Assembly (NCBI GenBank): GCA_036378995.1
Contig: DASUVJ010000032.1
Location: 1-48,321 of the forward strand
Direction: 5' to 3'
DNA length: 48,321 nucleotides
Origin: DASUVJ01 sp036378995
GTDB taxonomy: Bacteria; Patescibacteriota; Saccharimonadia; Saccharimonadales; Saccharimonadaceae
Part shown: positions 42,301 to 47,470 of the stretch, in pieces
Layout: every line of letters begins with the position of its first letter
Position numbering within the stretch: position 1 is the first letter of the stretch
The notes under the pieces: generated by a model
Seen by the model: the letters and a program-made list of their open reading frames with translations, nothing else
Told to the model about the DNA's origin: nothing
Database searches by the model: none
Program-made: the position numbers and the translations under genes

Positions 42301-42692
42301 ACACGCTCAGTACCATTAATAATAAAGGTACCGCGGTCAGTCATCCATGGGTAGTCACCTAGGTAGATTTCCTGCTCTTTGACTTCGCCGGTAACCTTGT
42401 TGGTCAGCTCGACATTTGCGTGCAAAGGCGCATCGAAAGTAAGATTGTTTTCTTTCGCATCCTGTTCACTTGTCTTTGGATCCTGGAACTTGTAGTTGTT
42501 GAATCGCAGTTCCAACTTTTGACCGGTGTAATCGTCGATCGGGTTAAGTTCTGCAAAAATCTCACTCAAACCAGTCTCGACGAATTCACGCCAAGAATCT
42601 TTCTGGTGAGCGATAAGGTTTGGTAGCGGCAGTGCCGTGTCATCTTTCGTAAAGAAAACACGCCCTGTCGCACTAGGCTTGGTCTTGGCCAC
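39342..42692 (-). CDS. rpoB: RNA polymerase subunit beta
   Basis: Second catalytic subunit, 1116 residues. It starts at GTG 42692 behind GAGGAG with 6-base spacing. The rifampicin-region block SQLSQLMDEVNPLSELSHKRR, then the RDAHPTHYGRLCSVETPEGANIGL and HGNKGVVARILP blocks, are diagnostic. Acidic C-terminal tail. Coupled to rpoC. The rplJ-rplL genes that usually precede it are absent. Confidence 0.99.
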   Translation of the reverse strand: MAKTKPSATGRVFFTKDDTALPLPNLIAHQKDSWREFVETGLSEIFAELNPIDDYTGQKLELRFNNYKFQDPKTSEQDAKENNLTFDAPLHANVELTNKVTGEVKEQEIYLGDYPWMTDRGTFIINGTERVVVSQLIRSAGVFFTADASNGRNYYGAKLIPGRGAWLEFETASNGTIYVKIDRRRKLPVTTLLRALGHSKTSEIKSLFEDVDNGDVKYIDATLEKDPARGANEALIEVYRRLRPGDLATVDNARSMIERMFFDFKRFDYSRVGRYKLNQRLNLEVANTTENRVFQMSDLIAIVKEIIRLNNTQEAADDIDALSNRRVKLVGELVARQFRVGMLRMQRNAMDRMSMSDLETVTPGQLINARPVVAAVREFFASSQLSQLMDEVNPLSELSHKRRLSSMGPGGLSRERAGFDVRDAHPTHYGRLCSVETPEGANIGLVLNLATYARVNEYGFIETPYLKVVDGKVTDEVVYLDASQELTEVIADAGAELNEDGTFTDERVSARKYLNPEQVDVSEVSYMDAAHKQILGSTASLVPFIEKNRVDRSLTGSNMQKQAVPLLTPQSPTVGTGIEAELAKNTSQLITAEGDGEVVRADADEVHVKYKDGVKVYELVHFSKSNDDRSINQKTRVMRGDKVKKGDTLIEGASIADGELALGRDLTVAFMPWGGYNMDDAIVLSDRIVKEDALTSINIKDYTVEVRETKLGPEIVTRDIPNVSEESLRHLDENGIIQVGSEVKAGDVLVGKITPKGEQELSSEERLLRAIFGEKAKDVRDTSQRMNNAGGGKVVGVKIFSRENGHELKAGVLMQIQIFVAQLRKISVGDKLAGRHGNKGVVARILPVQDMPFMEDGTPVDVVLNPLGVPSRMNIGQLFETHLGMAARALGYKVATPPFNGVPNEVISDELEKAGFARDGKSQLFDGRTGEPFEERTTVGVMHMIKLHHMVSDKIHARSTGPYTMVTQQPLGGKAQNGGQRFGEMEVWALEAYGAAATLQEMLTIKSDDVYGRAKAYESIIKSEPIVGPKLPESFNVLVKELQGLGLRVDLLDESEDAVIDAEKVIAESGPEDKTVPALDTDDNAETILDEADEIGDIEDGMSIQDIDEIEERKEA

Positions 42693-42830
42693 GCTTTGCT
42701 CCTCGCTGTTAGTACTTGTTTTAGTGATTGATAGAATCGGCGCCGAAGATTCCTAATTATGGTTGCTGCCTAGTCGTTGCCACCTGTCCAGAGAGCATGA
42801 TTAACCACAATACACTACTTCTTGGTACTT

Positions 42831-42859
42831 ATTGTGCGGGTTAGTTGGCAAATAGTCAA
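42831..42859 (-). promoter_or_regulatory. rpoBC promoter
   Basis: TTGACT-N17-CACAAT on the minus strand, giving a leader of about 130 bases. Confidence 0.55.
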
Positions 42860-42871
42860 GAGAAAATGATC

Positions 42872-43651
42872 TTAATAATCAATCTTTTCCGCGTTTTTCC
42901 AGTATAACTCAAAAATGCTCTTCATTGTATGTGCAAAGCCTGCGTTGATAATCTCCACCCCGACTCGCTTTTCATCGGTAAAATGATAAATACACACTGT
43001 GTCGTTATAAATCACCATCGGAGTAGCGACAGGTAGCTCCTCTTCGGATACGCGACGAGCCTCATAAAGTGCGAGATATTCTTTGTTAACGGTAAAATCA
43101 GGACTTCTATCCGATTCGTTATAAATTTCACGCAGCCGATACCCGCGCTCAACGGTCCGTTCACGCATCCGCTCCGCCCAACCGTGATCAATGACCATAT
43201 CCTCGATAGTCGTATTCCCAAAGGTCAAAAGCTCACCTTTTGTTTGCAACTCGCGCCACTGCATCTGACGAAGACCGTCAGTCCCCTCGTACGTATGAAT
43301 TACGAATGGATTCTTGGTGTTCTTATATAGCGCAAACAGATCGGGGATAGTATCCTCCAGCACCTCTCGCTGTCGCTGTAATTGAGTCTCTTGTGCGGTC
43401 AATTCAATCTCAAGCGCATTTGGATCATTCGCCACCAAGAATGTCCCTCGGTCATCGGTGCGTCTTGACACAAGGCCCCTTCCCTCCAGCTGTTCAATAA
43501 GGCGATACACTTTTGAGCGATTAATGCCCGTCGCACGTGAAAGCCCCAAGTGCGTGTTCGGCGCCTCAAGCAGATCCATATATAACACCGCTTCATCCTT
43601 TAATAGATTAAGACGCTCTAATTTTTTCCTGACATTCTGCTTGTTGTTCAT
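42872..43651 (-). CDS. TrmB-family transcriptional regulator
   Basis: 259 residues. The N-terminal winged helix-turn-helix (DEAVLYMDLLEAPNTHLGLSRATGINRSKVYRLI, about 18-52) is typical of TrmB/sugar-responsive regulators, followed by a coiled linker and a sensor-like C-terminal domain from about residue 115. It is divergent from the unknown gene at 43716 and shares with it an intergenic palindrome that may be its operator. Confidence 0.83.
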   Translation of the reverse strand: MNNKQNVRKKLERLNLLKDEAVLYMDLLEAPNTHLGLSRATGINRSKVYRLIEQLEGRGLVSRRTDDRGTFLVANDPNALEIELTAQETQLQRQREVLEDTIPDLFALYKNTKNPFVIHTYEGTDGLRQMQWRELQTKGELLTFGNTTIEDMVIDHGWAERMRERTVERGYRLREIYNESDRSPDFTVNKEYLALYEARRVSEEELPVATPMVIYNDTVCIYHFTDEKRVGVEIINAGFAHTMKSIFELYWKNAEKIDY

Positions 43652-43654
43652 TGT

Positions 43655-43669
43655 AGTGAACAGTTTACT
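43655..43669. promoter_or_regulatory. Palindromic operator candidate between divergent genes
   Basis: AGTGAAC-A-GTTTACT, an inverted repeat with one mismatch per 7-base arm, in the 64-base gap between the TrmB-like gene and the gene at 43716 and next to a TATAAG box. Likely binding site of the TrmB-like regulator (inference). Confidence 0.5.
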
Positions 43670-43715
43670 CTATAAGTTCATTAGGCGCTACATTGTTTTG
43701 ACAAAGGAGCAACCA

Positions 43716-44540
43716 ATGACTGAACATCTCAGCCCTCGTCCTGCCGACGAGGCTAATTGGAAATGGACAAAAAAAGCCATCGGCGACTATATTGACAGTA
43801 ATTACCGAGTAGTAACTCGCGAAGACAGAATCCTTGGTAATACCATGATCACATCAGCCGCGTCATATGACCGCGAACTGGCGCACAACTCCAGCAGGAA
43901 ACGAAGACTCATGCGCAGCTTAAACAAGGTTGCTATCATCGGCACTTGTGGTGTCCCGCGCGGTGCTGCCCTATTTTCACCACTTATGGAGGATGACGGC
44001 ACCATTGAAACAAGCGACCGAGAAGAGACAACTGTCGAGGTGACACGCGAAACCATGGGGCAATTGGCGCTTGGACAGCTGGGCATATGGAGCCCTCATC
44101 AAGACGAGTTTACCTTTGCGAATCCTGCTTGGGGCGACTCTTTTATGCGCGCAGGACAACTCGCCACGGTCGTTCAGCGTGACCTTCACACCTTGCAGCC
44201 TCGTTCACTCCAGGGGCTTGGAGCAGAATATGTCTTCGGCTCACGTACGCGTGACCTTAATGAGTACAGAGACACCAAGGCAATTGCGTGTGAAGCGCTC
44301 GAGCCCGGCGGACTTTTCTATGAAACATGGACACATAAAGCAGGCGATTATTTAGTGGGGGACGAGTGGCAACCCGGGCTTTACATCGATGAGGACGAGG
44401 CACTCAGCAGCACAAGAAGAAACAACATGGACATCATCGCCATGGTAGTAAGTGACGCATCCCATCAAGCGCGGTCTGGTGGGGAGGATTCTCATCAATA
44501 CGGCGGCATGGGCGCAATACTCGCCGTTAAAAAGTTCTAG
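43716..44540 (+). CDS. 274-residue protein of unknown function
   Basis: Start at ATG 43716 behind AAAGGAGC; the upstream frame overlaps the divergent regulator and is not used. Soluble, no membrane span. It has several Trp- and Asp/Glu-rich segments (ANWKWTKKAIGDYI, GIWSPHQDEFTFANPAWGD) and a middle ATVVQRDLHTL. Not recognised. Native codon use. It overlaps the convergent clpP end by 4 bases. Its divergent regulator suggests it is the regulated target. Confidence 0.8.
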   Translation: MTEHLSPRPADEANWKWTKKAIGDYIDSNYRVVTREDRILGNTMITSAASYDRELAHNSSRKRRLMRSLNKVAIIGTCGVPRGAALFSPLMEDDGTIETSDREETTVEVTRETMGQLALGQLGIWSPHQDEFTFANPAWGDSFMRAGQLATVVQRDLHTLQPRSLQGLGAEYVFGSRTRDLNEYRDTKAIACEALEPGGLFYETWTHKAGDYLVGDEWQPGLYIDEDEALSSTRRNNMDIIAMVVSDASHQARSGGEDSHQYGGMGAILAVKKF

Positions 44541-45133
44541 GCTTTTTCGATGACTTCGTCGATAAGGCCGTACTTTTTAGCCTCTTCCGCACTCATCCAG
44601 TAATCACGGTCGGAGTCCTTCTCGATTTTAGAAAGTTTTTGGCCTGTGTTTTTAGCGAGGATCTCGTTAAGACGCTGTTTCAAGAACAAACTCTCTCGCA
44701 GTGTAATCTCTTGGTCGGTAACCTTTCCCTGGGTACCACTCGATGGCTGGTGAATCATGATACGACTGTTGGGAAGCGCAAAACGCTTGCCTTTTGCACC
44801 ACTTGAAAGCAGGAACGATCCCATGCTCGCCTGAAGACCGATACCAATCGTCATGACATCGGGCGAAATATATTGGATAGTGTCGTAGATAGCCAAGCCG
44901 TCGTAGACACTGCCACCGGGGCTGTTGATATAAAGTTTTATATCCTTCTTAGGATCTTCGTAGGCAAGGTGAAGGAGCTGCGCCACAACGATATTTGCCG
45001 TGTGCTCGTTGACATCCTCCCCTAAGAAGATGATTCGTTCGTTGAGTAGACGGCTATAGATGTCAAAAGCCCGCTCACCGTCGTGTGTTTTTTCGATGAC
45101 CGTTGGAACTAAGTAACTACCTGGCTTATTCAT
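44537..45133 (-). CDS. clpP: ATP-dependent Clp protease proteolytic subunit
   Basis: Serine protease ring partnered by ClpX/ClpC ATPases. 198 residues from ATG 45133; catalytic triad Ser103 (GLQASMGS), His128 (RIMIHQP) and Asp177 (SDRDYWM). A TATACT box ends 6 bases before ATG, so it is leaderless. A CIRCE element overlaps the -35, indicating HrcA heat-shock control. Confidence 0.98.
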   Translation of the reverse strand: MNKPGSYLVPTVIEKTHDGERAFDIYSRLLNERIIFLGEDVNEHTANIVVAQLLHLAYEDPKKDIKLYINSPGGSVYDGLAIYDTIQYISPDVMTIGIGLQASMGSFLLSSGAKGKRFALPNSRIMIHQPSSGTQGKVTDQEITLRESLFLKQRLNEILAKNTGQKLSKIEKDSDRDYWMSAEEAKKYGLIDEVIEKA

Positions 45134-45139
45134 ATACTT

Positions 45140-45169
45140 AGTATACATAAAAACTAGCACTCCGTGCAA
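45140..45169 (-). promoter_or_regulatory. clpP promoter
   Basis: TTGCAC-N18-TATACT followed by 6 bases and ATG; its -35 lies inside the CIRCE spacer. Confidence 0.7.
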
Positions 45170-45180
45170 GTGAGTGCTAA
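45154..45180. promoter_or_regulatory. CIRCE element (HrcA operator)
   Basis: CTAGCACTC-N9-GAGTGCTAA matches the CIRCE consensus TTAGCACTC-N9-GAGTGCTAA except for one outermost base. It covers the clpP -35 region. Confidence 0.88.
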
Positions 45181-45197
45181 TATTTTAAAGAAAAGTA

Positions 45198-45226
45198 TTG
45201 ACTTAATGTTATTTATATTATAAAAT
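45198..45226 (+). promoter_or_regulatory. Promoter driving high-GC island 4
   Basis: TTGACT-N17-TAAAAT in very AT-rich sequence; predicted start about 45233, giving a leader of about 150 bases. Confidence 0.75.
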
Positions 45227-45261
45227 ACTTCAGTTATTCCTTTTATAGTAGAGTAACGCTC

Positions 45262-45277
45262 CCTAACAAGCAACTAC
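45262..45277 (+). repeat. Left arm of the transcript-end pairing
   Basis: CCTAACAAGCAACTAC pairs with 46033-46049 over 16 base pairs with a single bulged U on the right arm. Together they would close the RNA into a panhandle. Confidence 0.7.
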
Positions 45278-45280
45278 AAA

Positions 45281-45333
45281 CGTAGATGAGAAACAGAGAT
45301 AGGTCCTCGACGTCTCCCTGTTTCTCATCTACG
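45281..45333 (+). promoter_or_regulatory. Long perfect hairpin in the island 4 leader
   Basis: CGTAGATGAGAAACAG pairs perfectly with CTGTTTCTCATCTACG (16 bp) across a 21-base loop. It lies in the transcribed leader about 50 bases before the gene start. No U-run follows, so it is not a typical terminator. Confidence 0.75.
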
Positions 45334-45384
45334 CGAACGGATTCGCCTAAGGCACTGCCTGCCGGATGAGAGAAGGGATCGGCC

Positions 45385-45957
45385 ATGTCGTCCGACCGCA
45401 CCACCCGCAAGAACTTCCTGCGCTTCGGTCACGGCACCGCCACCATCCAGGTGGACCACTGGCTGTCGGACCCGCAGGGCGAGCAGCCCTCCACCGACGA
45501 GGTCACCTGCTCCGTCGACCACCTCATGGGGTCGGTCGTCCAGGACACCTTCAAGGTGATGGGCCAGCTCAACCGCTCGGTCCAGGCCAAGGGTCTCGAC
45601 GAGGGCGACGTCGTCCACACCTCGACCCGCAGCATGACGATCGGCGGGGCCACCATGCGCGTCAAGGTGAGCCTGCACGTCTTCCGCAACGTGCCCAGCT
45701 ACATCCTCGCGACGGACGTCGACGAGGTCCTCAAGGGCGCCGTGCCCTGCATGATCCACCTGCTCGACAACTCCCTCCAGGACGAGGACGTGCTCAGCAG
45801 CCTGCCCCCGTTCCTGAGGGACCTGCTCGGTGACCTGCCGGACGGTGTCCGCGTCATGGGCTTCCCGAGCGACCTGTTCGGCGGGATGCCCGGCGATGGC
45901 TCGCGTGGCCACCAGGCCCACGGCTACGCCGGTGGCACCCCGGGCCAGTACCTGTAG
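45385..45957 (+). CDS. 190-residue protein of unknown function, high-GC codon use
   Basis: Starts at ATG 45385 behind GAAGGG. No signal peptide. Middle part with beta-rich stretches (GATMRVKVSLHVFRNVPSYIL) and an acidic QDEDVLSSLPPFLRDLLGDL region; C-terminal 30 residues rich in Gly and His (FGGMPGDGSRGHQAHGYAGG). Not recognised. Almost every third codon position is G or C, in sharp contrast with clpP and tig on either side. Long frames on the opposite strand and in a second plus frame are GC artefacts. Confidence 0.72.
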   Translation: MSSDRTTRKNFLRFGHGTATIQVDHWLSDPQGEQPSTDEVTCSVDHLMGSVVQDTFKVMGQLNRSVQAKGLDEGDVVHTSTRSMTIGGATMRVKVSLHVFRNVPSYILATDVDEVLKGAVPCMIHLLDNSLQDEDVLSSLPPFLRDLLGDLPDGVRVMGFPSDLFGGMPGDGSRGHQAHGYAGGTPGQYL

Positions 45958-45986
45958 GCAGCCGCTGCCTCGGGTCGACTCTGCCT

Positions 45987-46024
45987 GCCGAGGCGCGAAC
46001 GCATCGTCGCGTTCGCGCCTCGGC
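45987..46024 (+). terminator. GC-rich hairpin after the island 4 gene
   Basis: GCCGAGGCGCGAACGC/GCGTTCGCGCCTCGGC, a perfect 16-bp stem with loop ATCGTC and no U-run, resembling an actinobacterial terminator. If it terminates fully, the downstream arm and ribozyme would not be made; the presence of those elements argues it is at least partly bypassed. Confidence 0.7.
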
Positions 46025-46032
46025 GCGGCGAA

Positions 46033-46049
46033 GTAGTTGCTTAGTTAGG
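46033..46049 (+). repeat. Right arm of the transcript-end pairing
   Basis: GTAGTTGCTTAGTTAGG, complementary to 45262-45277. It ends 8 bases before the predicted ribozyme cleavage site. Confidence 0.7.
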
Positions 46050-46051
46050 AC

Positions 46052-46102
46052 TGCTTCCATACGTGTGCACGTATGCTGATGAGTCCAAAAGGACGAAAAG
46101 CA
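46052..46102 (+). ncRNA. Type III hammerhead ribozyme
   Basis: All core elements are present. Stem III is TGCTT (46052-46056) with AAGCA (46098-46102); the cleavage-site C is 46057. Stem I is CATACGT/ACGTATG with a GTGC loop (46058-46075). CTGATGA follows (46076-46082), then stem II GTCC-AAAA-GGAC (46083-46094) and GAAA (46095-46098). Stems I and II are closed and stem III is open, so it is type III. The predicted cut is between 46057 and 46058 in the 3' untranslated region of the island 4 message, leaving a 2',3'-cyclic phosphate. Confidence 0.88.
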
Positions 46103-46135
46103 AAAAAATAACCCCATTTCCAGGGGTTATTTTTT
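46103..46135. terminator. tig terminator, also ending island 4 transcription
   Basis: Perfect 13-bp stem AAAAAATAACCCC/GGGGTTATTTTTT with a 7-base loop, U-runs on both strands. Confidence 0.9.
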
Positions 46136-46145
46136 GTATGTCACA

Positions 46146-47432
46146 CTATTTAGTGTTTAGTTCGACAAGACGGTCAACCGTCTTTTCGGTCAAAAGGCGG
46201 TTTGCGATATCGCGTCGTGCTTCTGGCTGGTCAAACTGCGCAACCATTTGCGGGTTGTTGGCGTACTGCTGCTTATAGAGATTAACGTGGTCGTCGAGTT
46301 CTTGGCTGGTAGCCTCGATCTTTTCGACTTTGCTGAGTTCCGCAAGAACCAATCCGGCCTGTACGCGCTTTTTAGCCGCGTCATTTACTTCGGTTTCAAG
46401 CCACTTCTCTTTTGATTCAAAGCCCTTGTTCTCGAGGTACTGATCAAGTGTCAGACCCTGGTACATAAGGTTCTGGGTCATGTCGCGCTCGATTGACGCG
46501 GCCTGGTCGTTTAGCAAGATCTCAGGAACAGGAACGGTGCTGGCCTCAACAAGCTGACCGACCAAGTCGTCCTTTAGCTTTTCATTGGCTTCACGCTCTT
46601 TTTGCGCGGTGATTTCGCGCTTGATGTCGTCTTTTAGTTCAGCAATGGTCTTAAACGGACCGGCCTTTGAGGCAAGATCATCGTCCATTTCAGGTAGTAC
46701 GACTTCCTTAACTTCTTTGAGGGTCGTCGTAAATACCACCTTCGCACCCTTTAGATCGGCCACGTGGTAGTCCTTAGGGAATGTCAATTCAAGATCGAAC
46801 GTTTCACCGGCTTTTTTACCGACAATACCTTCTTCAAAGCCAGGAATAAACGAGTTGCTACCTAACGTAAGCGGGTAGTCCGTACCTGTTCCGCCATCAA
46901 AAGCAACGTCATCTTTTTTACCTACAAAGTCAATGATTACTTCGTCGCCGTTCTTAGCAGCACGCTCAACAGCTTTCTTTTCGGCAAGGCCTTGGCGCAT
47001 GCGATCGATGATTTCGTTAACATCTTTAGCAGCAACGGTAACCTTTGTTTTTTCCGCCTTCAGCTTTTTGTAATCGCCGAGAGTAATCTTTGGCAGGATT
47101 TCAGCCTCTGCCGTAAATTCAAGCTCCTTGCCAGGAACAAATTTTTTGATCTCGACAGCAGGACGATCAAGCGCCTGGATATTCTCGCTCGTGTATGCTT
47201 CGGCAACCGCCTTCGACAGTGCGTCTTCTAACGATTGCTGGCCGAGCATCTCTGGATCGACGTGTTTTGCAGCCACGCTCGCAGGCACGTTACCCTTACG
47301 GAAACCAGGTACTTTAATAGATTTTGCGAGCTTTGTGAGGGCGACCTGCTCGGCAGCCTTCAGCTCTTCAACGCCAAGAGAGATTGTCAGCTCAACCTTG
47401 GTGTCTGATAAATGTTTTACGGTAGTCTTCAT
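46146..47432 (-). CDS. tig: Trigger factor
   Basis: Ribosome-associated chaperone and prolyl isomerase, 428 residues. N-terminal ribosome-binding domain with the VPGFRKGNVPASV signature (about 41-53), a central FKBP-like domain (DEVIIDFVGKKDDVAFDGG ... GFEEGIVGKKAGETFDL), and a long helical C-terminal domain. The promoter TTGTTC-N17-TATACT (47442-47470) lies in the hisS end and leaves a leader of only 2-3 bases. Confidence 0.97.
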   Translation of the reverse strand: MKTTVKHLSDTKVELTISLGVEELKAAEQVALTKLAKSIKVPGFRKGNVPASVAAKHVDPEMLGQQSLEDALSKAVAEAYTSENIQALDRPAVEIKKFVPGKELEFTAEAEILPKITLGDYKKLKAEKTKVTVAAKDVNEIIDRMRQGLAEKKAVERAAKNGDEVIIDFVGKKDDVAFDGGTGTDYPLTLGSNSFIPGFEEGIVGKKAGETFDLELTFPKDYHVADLKGAKVVFTTTLKEVKEVVLPEMDDDLASKAGPFKTIAELKDDIKREITAQKEREANEKLKDDLVGQLVEASTVPVPEILLNDQAASIERDMTQNLMYQGLTLDQYLENKGFESKEKWLETEVNDAAKKRVQAGLVLAELSKVEKIEATSQELDDHVNLYKQQYANNPQMVAQFDQPEARRDIANRLLTEKTVDRLVELNTK

Positions 47433-47441
47433 ACTCGCCTG

Positions 47442-47470
47442 AGTATAACAGATGTAAACTACTCGAACAA
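47442..47470 (-). promoter_or_regulatory. tig promoter within the end of hisS
   Basis: TTGTTC-N17-TATACT on the minus strand, 9 bases before the tig ATG. Confidence 0.6.

Larger units (their letters stand above)
45262..46102 (+). other. High-GC island 4: end-paired transcript with hammerhead ribozyme
   Basis: From left to right: arm CCTAACAAGCAACTAC (45262-45277), a 16-bp hairpin (45281-45333), the high-GC gene (45385-45957), a 16-bp GC-rich hairpin (45987-46024), arm GTAGTTGCTTAGTTAGG (46033-46049) complementary to the first arm with one bulged base, and a hammerhead ribozyme (46052-46102). The whole unit is bounded by an AT-rich promoter and the tig terminator. Confidence 0.75.

Noticed and set aside
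42751..42792. 13-codon ORF (MLSGQVATTRQQP) in the rpoB leader
   Set aside because: No ribosome site and no attenuator-type codon run or terminator; probably chance.
45281..45384. Second ribozyme (twister, hairpin or pistol) in the island 4 leader
   Set aside because: Short resemblances such as GCCTAAGGCACTGCC and AAACAGAGAT were checked, but the conserved cores of those classes are not present, so no 5' ribozyme is called.
45325..45921. Long antisense and second plus-frame ORFs over the island 4 gene (198 and 155 residues)
   Set aside because: High GC suppresses stop codons in all frames. Promoter, ribosome site, terminator and ribozyme agree with the 45385-45957 plus frame only.
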